A stretch of 64,000 nt of DNA, from NCBI RefSeq assembly GCF_003865075.1, contig NZ_BHWB01000011.1, positions 97,817 through 161,816 of the forward strand, read 5' to 3'. Below, one piece after another: positions 24,039-33,177 of this stretch. Origin of the DNA: Bacteroides faecalis. GTDB lineage: Bacteria; Bacteroidota; Bacteroidia; Bacteroidales; Bacteroidaceae. Each line of letters begins with the position of its first letter. Positions within the stretch are counted from its first letter, which is position 1. Made by a program: the position numbers and the translations under genes. The notes under the pieces were generated by a model, which worked only from the letters and a program-made list of their open reading frames with translations, was not told the origin of the DNA and did no database searches.

Positions 24039-27000
24039 TTATATCGGCAATTTCAACTTGACGGGTCCTGATATACCGGAATCAAACAAATTCATGTTGG
24101 GAACCCCTTCCCATCCCCACGTACGAAGTTTGCGCATATCATCTTTCATCCATATTTCATTAATGATCAGATTACCGACTCTTATTCTTATTCTATTCTT
24201 ACCCGGTTTTAGCTTATCCGATATATCAAAGACAAACGGAGGCCATAAGCGTGCACCAACCGATTGGTCGTTCACGAAGACTTCTGCCATCGATGTAACT
24301 TTACCCAAATCTATTGTGATCTCCCGCGAAGGATTATCAATGGAAATAGTTGTTTCACAATCAACATAACCTGTGTACTGCTGCAAACCAAACGCATACC
24401 ATGACTGCAAATTCTCAACCTCTCCCGTACCAACCAAAAACTTGAAAGGTACGATCGGATTTTTTTGTTCTTCGGAGTTCAACACAAAGCCTAACAAAGA
24501 TGCTTCTGACGATAAACGTACTAACGTATCCGACAACTTCTGTTTCTTTCCATCCACCCAAATGTCTTTACCCAACATCTGCTCAGGCAATACAATGGCT
24601 TTTGTCCCTATCGGTATGTTCATTCTCCAATATGCATATTTACTACTCAGGTTTTCACGCCAAGCATAATATTTCCAATCCGACTGGTCATACTGGGGCT
24701 GCAATCTATTTTCATCAATTCTTTCTTCGTTGGAATAAAATACTTTAGCGGTTGTTTTGAAAACAGTGTCTCGTTCCGGATAAGTAAGTTTCCATTTCCC
24801 TTTCAGAATCTCCTCTTTGAATGCGATATTCTTTTTTTCCATGCTTTTGGCAGTCTTCATTTGTGGATTGAAAGCAAGCCAATAACCCTCATATGGGTTC
24901 AATGTCAATACAACTTTATTATATCCCTTCTCTTTATCGAAGGGGATTAGCTGCATTTGTCCAGTTTCACAGTTCCATATTTCCGCCGCGCCCTCTCCAT
25001 CTCTCAACCATGCTGTAAAGTTTCTGATGGTGTCTGTATTATTGGATAGCCAATAAAGATGTGTATTGCCAATGGTTCGATGGGCTGTATACAGTCTGCC
25101 TGCATTTTCAAATTTCATTTGTGGTTTCACGTTGTTATTGAGAGCTACTACCAGTTCTTTCTGTTTGTCCCGTTGAGTAGCCAGATCAATTACATTCGAC
25201 ATTCTTTTTAGAGCATTACTCTGTGCTATGATCATTTCATCGTTCATTCCATATTCAGAGGAACCTTTGGGAAGATCTCCCAACAGAATAACAGTTCCAC
25301 CTTTCTTAGCAAAATCTACAATCTTTTGAAATGCGGGACGGGAAATGACATAAACCGGTGGAAGCACCAATGCATAAAAATCATGCTTATTAATTGTTAA
25401 TTTAGTCTTTCCATTAGATGCTCCAATCTCTCCTTTTTCCAAATAATAATTATCTCCTATCAAGAAATCTATATTGTTCACGTTCATTTGCCGCATTGCC
25501 TCCGAAAAGATCCGGTTTGTTTCCACCGCACGTTTATCCCATCGCTCTTCTTGTCCCCATGCATTCTCTTTAAAATAACACTCAGAGAAGGCCCAGACAC
25601 TTTCCAACGGATTGATTAATAAAGCATCCGCAACCAACCGACTTTGTCGGGTTACAAAAGCTGCTCTTCTAGCAAAGTCTGTCCAAAGGTGCATATAGTC
25701 CCAATACGGATTTTCCGTATACCAGTCAGAGGGAAAAGGAATTGTCTCTAATTTCCTATTCATGTAAATGCCATGAGGAACTACATGATTGACTCCAAAA
25801 GAAGTTACGGAATTGATCGTCATTTTCATCATTTCGGGTGACTGTATCCATCCTGCGACTCCCATAATCTCACTCATGAAGGGGCGGTCTTCAAACTCGG
25901 CAACGGATTGTATTTCTTTAAAATCGTGTACTTCCTGCGATTTCATCACAAGGCAGTCATTGCCGGGCATTGTTACGGCACGGGTAGTCTTCATCAGATC
26001 GCCCACCGCTACAGTTTGTGCTAACAATGATTCTTCCCACAAATTAGAGATATAATACATTCCTCGTTCCTTCAACCAAGTAACTAAGGGTTCAAAATAA
26101 CATTCGGTATACACATCGGACACAACCTCGAACCAGTCGCACCGGGCTTTTGCATAAATACCGTCTTTATCTTCTTCAGTCAGTAAAGGCAACCACAATC
26201 TGATATCGCGTTTTTTCTTATTCTCATATTGTTGGGCAAAATATTCTGACCATGCCATTTGCCAACCATAATCGCCTTCGTTATCGACAAATACTCCGGG
26301 CATTGTTCTGCCCATCTCTTTGCTAAACTGTTCATCATACTTCTCGTGTACCAGTGGAATAAAGACTTCCATTAATTTAGGATTAAGATAGTTTACCCTC
26401 CCACCATCAATACCGGAATGGTGTTTTACTTCATAGGTGTAAACTACCCAATCCCCTTCAGGTGCTGTCCAACTAATATTCTTCCCTTTTCCTATCACTT
26501 GTAGGGTTGTGGCGTCAATCCGGCCATTTACTTTTTTTCCAGCAACTGCGAAATCAATCAATTCATATTTAACTGTCTCACTTCCTGCCACTTCATATCG
26601 CTTCCATGCCAAATATTGAGCCTCCAAATCCGGTGATAGTTCGAGTACCTTACCTGCCGCTTGACCGCTTGGCCAGTTGTAGTCATCACAATAGCTAAAA
26701 GACATTCCGAGCTCTTTCGTTTTCTGTAAAGTATTGCCAAAGCTGTTGAACCATGGTTTTGCCAGATACTGCTCTACCGGAAGTGCCGCTACGGAACCAT
26801 CAAATCCCGAACGAGGATGAGCATATCCCGGATTCAGTCTTTGTTTTGCCATTTTTTCTGCCATTGTTGCCGCAGATTGCTCATCCTTAATCACATCATC
26901 CCAAAACCAGAATGTATGGGGAGCGTAAAACATCGGTGGATTCATAAACATATTACGAACCTCTTTCGGATTATTATATTTCTTCTGCCATTCAGGCAGG

Positions 27001-27086
27001 CCCTCCTTTTTTGTAAATTGGCATACAACAGTAGTACACAAACAACAGCCTACAACAATCAGACAACTAAGTTTTATTATTTTCAT
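24039..27086 (-). CDS. Divergent GH106-like glycoside hydrolase
   Basis: 1015 aa with a signal peptide (1-22). The opening NPPMFYAPHTFWFWDDVIKD (about 49-68) and SYCDDYNWPSGQAAGKVLEL follow the GH106 layout, but the family hallmark GNIS/GWSQAGGPW is replaced. A central catalytic region has FVDNEGDYGWQMAW and SNLWEESLLAQTVAVGD. A C-terminal beta-sandwich ends the protein (VFVNDQSVGARLWPPFVFDI). It lies 29 bases before the GH106 gene. It probably cleaves a related deoxy-sugar or uronic-acid linkage in the same glycan. The exact specificity is not readable. Confidence 0.72.
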   Translation of the reverse strand: MKIIKLSCLIVVGCCLCTTVVCQFTKKEGLPEWQKKYNNPKEVRNMFMNPPMFYAPHTFWFWDDVIKDEQSAATMAEKMAKQRLNPGYAHPRSGFDGSVAALPVEQYLAKPWFNSFGNTLQKTKELGMSFSYCDDYNWPSGQAAGKVLELSPDLEAQYLAWKRYEVAGSETVKYELIDFAVAGKKVNGRIDATTLQVIGKGKNISWTAPEGDWVVYTYEVKHHSGIDGGRVNYLNPKLMEVFIPLVHEKYDEQFSKEMGRTMPGVFVDNEGDYGWQMAWSEYFAQQYENKKKRDIRLWLPLLTEEDKDGIYAKARCDWFEVVSDVYTECYFEPLVTWLKERGMYYISNLWEESLLAQTVAVGDLMKTTRAVTMPGNDCLVMKSQEVHDFKEIQSVAEFEDRPFMSEIMGVAGWIQSPEMMKMTINSVTSFGVNHVVPHGIYMNRKLETIPFPSDWYTENPYWDYMHLWTDFARRAAFVTRQSRLVADALLINPLESVWAFSECYFKENAWGQEERWDKRAVETNRIFSEAMRQMNVNNIDFLIGDNYYLEKGEIGASNGKTKLTINKHDFYALVLPPVYVISRPAFQKIVDFAKKGGTVILLGDLPKGSSEYGMNDEMIIAQSNALKRMSNVIDLATQRDKQKELVVALNNNVKPQMKFENAGRLYTAHRTIGNTHLYWLSNNTDTIRNFTAWLRDGEGAAEIWNCETGQMQLIPFDKEKGYNKVVLTLNPYEGYWLAFNPQMKTAKSMEKKNIAFKEEILKGKWKLTYPERDTVFKTTAKVFYSNEERIDENRLQPQYDQSDWKYYAWRENLSSKYAYWRMNIPIGTKAIVLPEQMLGKDIWVDGKKQKLSDTLVRLSSEASLLGFVLNSEEQKNPIVPFKFLVGTGEVENLQSWYAFGLQQYTGYVDCETTISIDNPSREITIDLGKVTSMAEVFVNDQSVGARLWPPFVFDISDKLKPGKNRIRIRVGNLIINEIWMKDDMRKLRTWGWEGVPNMNLFDSGISGPVKLKLPI

Positions 27087-27187
27087 AAATCTCTTGAATT
27101 AGTTTCATTTAAAATTCTTGTATCATTCTATTTATAATCATAGAGGCCCAATCGTATGAGCTTTGTATGATTACAGAAACTATTAAC

Positions 27188-28378
27188 TTATTCCCTCTCC
27201 TCCCCTAAAATAGACAGTTCCGCTAAGTGTGCATAGGGACTATTATCATAAGACTTATTCATCACTATTTTGAAATAGGAGAAATTTTCTTTCGTATCAA
27301 CCGCATAATATTGAGGCACTACGTCTGTGCGTGAATAAATATCGTATGTTTCTAAATCAACCCAATTTTCTCCATCATTACTTCCTTGAATAGTGAAATT
27401 GCTAAAAGAATATCCTGATCTACAATTCGCGTCATTTCTACATTGCAATACAACACGTCTTATATTAACCTTCTTTTTCATATTTACAGCTAACCAATGC
27501 GGATAACCGGGTACATCACTTCCTGAATGACGACTATGCCAATACGTCGGAACCAAACCTGCATTGGCTGTATTTTCAATCACACCATCCAGCACTCTTT
27601 CCGGATTTGCTCCTCCATAACCCGTCTGTCCTGTTGGTTCATAGGAACTGGCAGTAATAGTCCAATCACTTCTATCTATGATGGTTAAAGGTTTGCTTAT
27701 CTCTGCTACTGCTTCAAAAACATCCACACAGGTAGTATCTGGAACAAAAAAACTCTGGAAACTGAATTCTGTCCCCATCTTATAATCATTCAAAACCAAT
27801 GCTTCATTACTTTGCGCATCAACAACAATCTTTGTTTCCTCATTCTCTTTATTGATATAACGAAACTCAGTTTTTGTTATATTACTAGTAAGATCGGCTT
27901 CATTCCATTCCACAACCAGTTTATCTACATCTATATAAGCAATATTGATCGTCCGATTATACAAGGAAGATTTGTAGACATCACCATATGCCCGGCTATT
28001 AACCTCTACCGGGACCGACTTATTGCCATCGGCATCATAAGTATTGATGACAAATGAATAATCACGTTCCTCCAGATTATCAACGACGAGTTCTACATTA
28101 TCTGAGTTTCCCACAATATCGAACTCCCTCTTCTGACGACCATCATCCCAAGAAACAACAGCTTTTGTTATAGATGAATCAACCCCTTTTTTCCATTTTA
28201 GCACCACTCGTTTATCTCCTGAATACCCTCTGGGATCGGTAGGTTTCTGAGGATAGATATGTCCCCCATATACGATATATTCCTCATAAATATCTTCCAT
28301 ACTTGAACATCCGCCAATTCCTATTATAATGCTCAATGATAAAATAACTCTTATAATTGCTTTCATTATTATTTTCAT
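27188..28378 (-). CDS. Surface lipoprotein with DUF4998 and F5/8 type C (discoidin) domain
   Basis: 396 aa. Lipobox GIGGC lies at about residue 24. The DUF4998 pattern (YIVYGGHIYPQKPTDPRGYS, then RVVLKW) follows from about 34. The C-terminal 150 residues form a discoidin/F5-8C carbohydrate-binding fold (DWTITASSYEP ... HWLAVNMKKKVNIRRVVLQC ... YFKIVMNK). It likely helps bind glycan at the cell surface beside SusD. An in-frame ATG at 28366 is an equally good start. It is co-oriented with its neighbours, 25 bases after the previous gene. Confidence 0.83.
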   Translation of the reverse strand: MKIIMKAIIRVILSLSIIIGIGGCSSMEDIYEEYIVYGGHIYPQKPTDPRGYSGDKRVVLKWKKGVDSSITKAVVSWDDGRQKREFDIVGNSDNVELVVDNLEERDYSFVINTYDADGNKSVPVEVNSRAYGDVYKSSLYNRTINIAYIDVDKLVVEWNEADLTSNITKTEFRYINKENEETKIVVDAQSNEALVLNDYKMGTEFSFQSFFVPDTTCVDVFEAVAEISKPLTIIDRSDWTITASSYEPTGQTGYGGANPERVLDGVIENTANAGLVPTYWHSRHSGSDVPGYPHWLAVNMKKKVNIRRVVLQCRNDANCRSGYSFSNFTIQGSNDGENWVDLETYDIYSRTDVVPQYYAVDTKENFSYFKIVMNKSYDNSPYAHLAELSILGEERE

Positions 28379-28403
28379 TTATTTATTAGATTTAATCTAC
28401 TTC

Positions 28404-29624
28404 TCATTTCTTAAGAATCTTGCCATATACCTCTAATTCAGCAATAATAACCTCTCCCATTTCCGTCTGACCATCCCAGGTTTCATAAGTACGCCATCTC
28501 AAGTAACGGACAGGAGGAGTTGGTTTCGGATCACCATTTTCATCTAAGAACTCAAAATTTTCCCCCTCTACGTTACCATATTGGAAATCTTCTTTTGTGG
28601 GTGATCCTGTCAAACCGGATGGCTGGAATGAAGAGAAACGTCCTAATTTGATCCAGTCATCGGAATTTGTATCAGGATTTGGATTGTCCAGTGTAGTACC
28701 AAACAACTCAAACTCTTTTACGCTAGTATCCAAATATGCATATACAGGTCGTTGATGTTCTACTATGCGGGTAATTTCCACCTCACATTTCAAATCAATG
28801 GTAAATGATTGAGGAAATTTAGTACTTTTGGACGAAGCCCACAAAAATAAAGCATCGACATCCCAGCGTCCATCCCACATTTTATCAATGGTTAGTCCGG
28901 GCACTCCTTCCTTCCATGAATCTCCCACCATTTCTTTATGAGACCACGGCTTTGGAACTTCTTCTTCAAACACTGGAGTAATAGTTTGCTTGATTGTATC
29001 GGAGATGTTACCCCAACGATCGGAAATAAGCACTCCAATGTTGGTTGGTTTTGATTCCATTCCACGTTGCGTAAACTCTCCTGTCTTCAAACCTGAATAG
29101 AACCTCTTGACTACTTCCCAACGATTGGATTCGATATCTTCTTGAATCAAATCATAAATCAAATCTTCACCAGACAGGTTGGCATACGATAATTTCACAC
29201 CTCCAATAGCCGAACGGACAAAAAGAGTGTTTGCCACGTCTTCCACTACCGGAGTACCCGGAGTTACTTCTACGATTAAAGGTTTCGACTCTTTACCGTT
29301 CTTTCCTACCGAATACACTTTCACTTGTGTAGTTTCAGAAGAAGCAAATCCTTTGAGCACTAATGAATCGACATATACAGAACTCTTTGTCTCATAAACA
29401 TGCCCCGGACTAATTTCGTAAACAGCTTTAATACAAAGCAAGTTTTTATCATTAGGGATTTGATATTTTAAAACTGCTCCACCAAGAATGGATTTTACCA
29501 TTACCTCATCCAGTGCTACAGGAGCCGGTTTACTTTCGTCCACCAAATCTATTCTAACAGACTCTTTACAACCTAATAAAAGGAGTAAAAAAGCAAACGA
29601 TAATATATATATACTTTTCTTCAT
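28404..29624 (-). CDS. Surface lipoprotein with DUF4959/DUF5126/DUF5000 domains
   Basis: 406 aa. Lipobox LLLGC lies at residues 15-19. The order of domains is the one usual for PUL lipoproteins: DUF4959 (about 35-120, ILGGAVLKYQIPNDKNLLCI), DUF5126 (about 125-220) and a C-terminal DUF5000/discoidin-like part (about 240-400, FTIDLKCEVEITRIVEHQRP, KEFELFGTT). These proteins accompany SusCD pairs and are thought to bind glycan. It starts 5 bases after the susD stop. Confidence 0.85.
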   Translation of the reverse strand: MKKSIYILSFAFLLLLLGCKESVRIDLVDESKPAPVALDEVMVKSILGGAVLKYQIPNDKNLLCIKAVYEISPGHVYETKSSVYVDSLVLKGFASSETTQVKVYSVGKNGKESKPLIVEVTPGTPVVEDVANTLFVRSAIGGVKLSYANLSGEDLIYDLIQEDIESNRWEVVKRFYSGLKTGEFTQRGMESKPTNIGVLISDRWGNISDTIKQTITPVFEEEVPKPWSHKEMVGDSWKEGVPGLTIDKMWDGRWDVDALFLWASSKSTKFPQSFTIDLKCEVEITRIVEHQRPVYAYLDTSVKEFELFGTTLDNPNPDTNSDDWIKLGRFSSFQPSGLTGSPTKEDFQYGNVEGENFEFLDENGDPKPTPPVRYLRWRTYETWDGQTEMGEVIIAELEVYGKILKK

Positions 29625-29629
29625 AGCGT

Positions 29630-30170
29630 TTATTTATTAATTTTCCAACCAAGATTCTGCTCCATATTCGGATTAATTAGGATCTCATAATCCCTAATAG
29701 GCCAAAAATAATCTTTTAGGCCAAAAGAAGGAGAAGCAATGGTTCTTTTACGATAATAATATTTCGACTCTCTTTGTGTAAGATCCCAACTCTGTATTGG
29801 TGTTTGATACAATTGAATTGCTATTTTCCAACGACGAATGTCCCAGAATCGTTGTCCTTCCAAACATAATTCAATCATACGTTCTTGTTGAATGATGTCT
29901 CTCAATCCTTTCTGAGATTTAAACTTTGTCGGGTTGCTGGAATATTTCGTCCACGATTCCTCCACACCCTTTAGTCCGGCACGATCTCTCACTTTATCTA
30001 AATAAGCCATTGCTAATATCCTATTTTCTTCTGTATCTTCAGCTTCATTTAGTGTCTCGGCATATAAGAGATAAAGGTCTGCTAAACGCATGATGGGCCA
30101 AGGATATGTATTGACCGTATAATTATCAGTGCCTTCGCCTTGTACGTTTTTAAAATGAACAAACTTTTTA
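29630..30170 (-). pseudogene. susD: SusD-like protein, C-terminal part (cut by IS)
   Basis: This is the 3' part of the susD gene after the insertion. Reading from the insertion gives KKFVHFKNVQGEG, then the conserved SusD block MRLADLYLLYAETLNEA and the C-terminal FWPIRDYEILINPN...NLGWKINK. It joins in frame with the N-terminal part at 31744-33162 if the IS and one copy of the 4-bp duplication are removed. Together they would encode about 650 aa. No independent start signal is evident. Confidence 0.85.
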
Positions 30171-30347
30171 GGTTGACCTCAAATCCGCAACTAAGCCCTT
30201 GAACGTCCTTATTGCGTTTACACGTCCTCTCATTACTGAATTTGCAGATAATTTGAACTTGAAGCACCCACTTCTGCCTACAATATCCCCTTACCCCACA
30301 ATGTGACTTGAGGCAATACACAATATCATTCCCATAAGTTGTAGGCA

Positions 30348-31634
30348 TTATCCAAAATCAGTCTGGAAAACATCTGCGTAAGCATTATTACAGGTATAGA
30401 TGTTCAGCACATACCGCCTTGATGTCCTGATCCACTTGGCTGGTACAGAGATAAACCTGAAGACAAACGCTTTTATGCGACTTGTTGCATTGAGCCCGAA
30501 CTTCTTTACGTCAAGTCTTTGAATAATGGCCTTGTAAAAGTTACGGATAAGTGCTGTAAGAAGAAGGAACACTGTGTTCTCTGCCATGAAGGATTTGGGC
30601 AATCTGTCCCACCCGAAACCATTGTTCATATCATCGAAGATACGTTCCTTTCCTCCACGAAGGTTATAGAACTCGACAATTTCTCTTACGGAAGAATCAT
30701 AGTCGTTAGTCAGGATACAACGGTATGTGTATTCTCCTTCCCAAAAATCCTGCACACCATCCATCCGTTTCTGTCTTTGAATCACAAGTCGATATGCCTT
30801 ACCTTTCCACTTCTCAACAAGGATAGAGTTCAATTCAAACTCAATGCCATTGATTTCCTCAGTTTTCCAGCCTTTGAGAGCAAAGGTGTCATTGTAGATC
30901 GAACTGCAGCGGTTAGCACGGATATAGAAGGACTTGCAGTGTTTTTCTATTTCCTCCACGATTTCCTCGGAACATGATCCACAATCAGCTCTGAAGCGAT
31001 TGATAGTGAGCCCATTCTGTTCAAATCTCGCAAAGAACCTCTTCAGCGTGTCCTTCTGATGGAAACGAACATTTGTGTTACCATCGCTATTCTCTATACC
31101 GACTATCAAATCGCCAATAACCGCCACGCCAGGGCGATAACCAAGGAACTTCTTGTATGTAGGCTTTGCATCATACTTCTCTGTCTCTATGAACTGATGG
31201 TCGAAATCAACATCATACATCTCACCCTCTTTCAGTTGGCCAGATGCAAATATACAATTGAGCAATAAAGTATTGAGAGTGTCAGCCGTATTGAAATCGT
31301 AGGTCTTGCCCATATCTGATGTGTATGAAATGTTTTCTTGCGTCAACTCCTTTATCGCCCTGAGGATAGTATCAGAGCTACAAGTGCGAAGTGTCGGATG
31401 AAGCGAGAGGTGGTTCATCAAATGAGTAGTGACATCCTCAATACATGAACCGCTACAGAAGTAGATACTCATGAGAGAACGGATGATTTCGCTGTACTGA
31501 TAACCGAACGATCTACACCTTAGACCGAGGGTTGAGTCGATTACAGATGATAATGTGGAGTCAAATTGCTCCATGATTGAAAATAATCCCCCAAAAGGAG
31601 TGAGTCTCTCAGATTTAATTTGTATCTTCGCCAT
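30348..31634 (-). CDS. IS1380-family transposase
   Basis: 428 aa from the ATG at 31634 (MAKIQIKSERLTPFGG), the usual start of Bacteroides IS1380-family transposases; an upstream ATG at 31694 lies near the IS end. The DDE-type catalytic signature of the family is visible: D in YDVDFDHQFIETEKYDAKPT, D in NRFRADCGSCSEEIVE, and E in YNLRGGKERIFDD with the N-GF-WDRLP motif after it. It is full length with no stops, so the IS may still be active. It is transcribed in the same direction as the interrupted susD. Confidence 0.93.
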   Translation of the reverse strand: MAKIQIKSERLTPFGGLFSIMEQFDSTLSSVIDSTLGLRCRSFGYQYSEIIRSLMSIYFCSGSCIEDVTTHLMNHLSLHPTLRTCSSDTILRAIKELTQENISYTSDMGKTYDFNTADTLNTLLLNCIFASGQLKEGEMYDVDFDHQFIETEKYDAKPTYKKFLGYRPGVAVIGDLIVGIENSDGNTNVRFHQKDTLKRFFARFEQNGLTINRFRADCGSCSEEIVEEIEKHCKSFYIRANRCSSIYNDTFALKGWKTEEINGIEFELNSILVEKWKGKAYRLVIQRQKRMDGVQDFWEGEYTYRCILTNDYDSSVREIVEFYNLRGGKERIFDDMNNGFGWDRLPKSFMAENTVFLLLTALIRNFYKAIIQRLDVKKFGLNATSRIKAFVFRFISVPAKWIRTSRRYVLNIYTCNNAYADVFQTDFG

Positions 31635-31702
31635 GTCTATCGTCGGATTCTCTTGTTTTTTTTGCAACACTAAGATAAGTGAAAATTCTGACATGGCAAA
31701 AT

Positions 31703-31727
31703 CCTGAGCAACTTTTTGTTGCTCAGG
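31703..31727. repeat. Perfect 10-bp palindrome near the IS 5' end
   Basis: CCTGAGCAAC (31703-31712) and GTTGCTCAGG (31718-31727) with a 5-nt T loop, between the IS end and the transposase start. It could block read-through into the transposase or bind transposase. Confidence 0.6.
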
Positions 31728-31743
31728 TACTTAAAAAGTTTAA

Positions 31744-33162
31744 TTTATAATAGTGTTGCGGAATTAAGGGTTGATATCCAGTCACCGGACCAAAAGCCAA
31801 ACTACGATAACCATGAACTTGATTTCTCAATCCTCTTATATAAAAAAGATCTTCCGGTTTGCCATCATTTTCATTTCCTTGTCCGTACCACACGCCTGTA
31901 TCAAATCCAATCCACGCATAGAATCGCGGTTCACGGTTAAAATGTATATTTACCGTTTTAGCTCCTTTATGAATATAAAGTTGGTCATCTGCAGTAGCAG
32001 TACGCAATTCATAGAGTTCATTTTTATTAATCGTTTTATCTTCCATCACTGGTACACCGTGATCCGAATAGAACTGTTCCGCTACTTTCATAGATACCCC
32101 CAACCCTTGAAAAAGTCGAGAACCTTCTTGATATCGAAGATCTAGTTTGGGAGTAGAATAAGTTTGTATATCAGTTTGTACACTTTGTGTATTAGCCCAA
32201 ATCAACTCAGAGTTCCACCTTTCTGTAAAAGCTCCTCTCAATGACATTTGTGTTTTAATTGTATCTGTCAGATCATATTGAAAACTTCCTCCATACTCGT
32301 ACAGTTTCATACCCAATACATTTTCACAAAGCTCTACAGCCTCTTTACAAGCCTGTACTGCTACCTTCCATTTATCAATAGATACCGTTTGATTAAACAA
32401 TGGAGTCCTATCCTTACTTTTTGAATTCACCAAAGCACTTTGTTCCGTATTGCCATTAAACAGAGGACTAGCAGCATAAACCAACACCTTCGCTTTCAAT
32501 GAGTAAGCTATAGGCATCGTAATTCTTCCCAGTTCTTCGTACTCATTAATAACACTCTCAGGTAAATCGTCCTTGGCTTCATCTAGTAACTGTACAACAT
32601 AAGCAAAACAATCATCTACAGGCTCACGAAACACACTGACGGTTTTCTCGTCCGCATCAATAGGCAAATTCTTACGATTAAGTGGAATGGGACCATATTG
32701 GCATATCAGCATGAAATGATAATACGCTTTCAAAACTTTCGCTTCCGCCAGCCATTGTTTCTTTTCCCAGTCGGGCAAATCAGGTACAGTGACTACATTT
32801 TCTATGAATATATTACAATCTGATATTGCACGATAATAATGGTACCAATGATTTACCAAGGGACTTGTAGAGTTTTGCAAGCCACGTTCTATATTAAAAG
32901 CTTCATACCCAAACTTTTGAGCCGCCGTAGCAGAATTTTCTAAGGTCCACAATTCATCTCCCCATAATGCAGCATCGGCACTTATCTCACCATGCTTAGG
33001 CATAAAAGAATAACAAGTATACAAGAACTTTTTAGCCTCTGCACGTCTGTTGAATGCAGTCTCCAATCGGGCAACGCCATCAGGAACGATATCTAGAAAA
33101 TCGGAACAGCCACTTAAGCTTAATGCTAATAGTAAAAGTGGGAGTAAAAATTTGTTTTTCAT
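31744..33162 (-). pseudogene. susD: SusD-like protein, N-terminal part (cut by IS)
   Basis: The reading frame opens with a lipoprotein signal (LSLSGC, Cys19) and SDFLDIVPDGVARLETAFNR, the SusD start, followed by TPR-type helices (WLAEAKVLKAYYHFMLICQYGPIPL). It is intact to ...PQHYYK (residue 473) and then runs 6 codons into the IS before a stop, so the product would lack the last quarter. SusD caps the SusC transporter and binds glycan. Loss of the C-terminal quarter probably disrupts the fold. It lies 15 bases after susC. Confidence 0.9.
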
Positions 33163-33177
33163 ATATTTTCCATGTTA

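Larger units (their letters stand above)
30171..31743 (-). mobile_element. IS1380-family insertion sequence inside susD
   Basis: The element is about 1.57 kb with one transposase gene. Its proposed limits rest on a 4-bp duplication (TTTA at 30167-30170 and 31744-31747). Removing the element with one copy restores the SusD reading ...HYY-KKFV. The terminal inverted repeats are imperfect (GACCTCA on the left against TACCTGA on the right), so exact ends may differ by several bases. Confidence 0.85.

Noticed and set aside
30171..31743. Alternative IS ends at CCTCAA (30176) and TCAGG (31727), or at the shared AAACTTTTTA/TAAAAAGTTT
   Set aside because: Neither option gives a target duplication or restores the susD reading frame; the TTTA option does both, so it is preferred.
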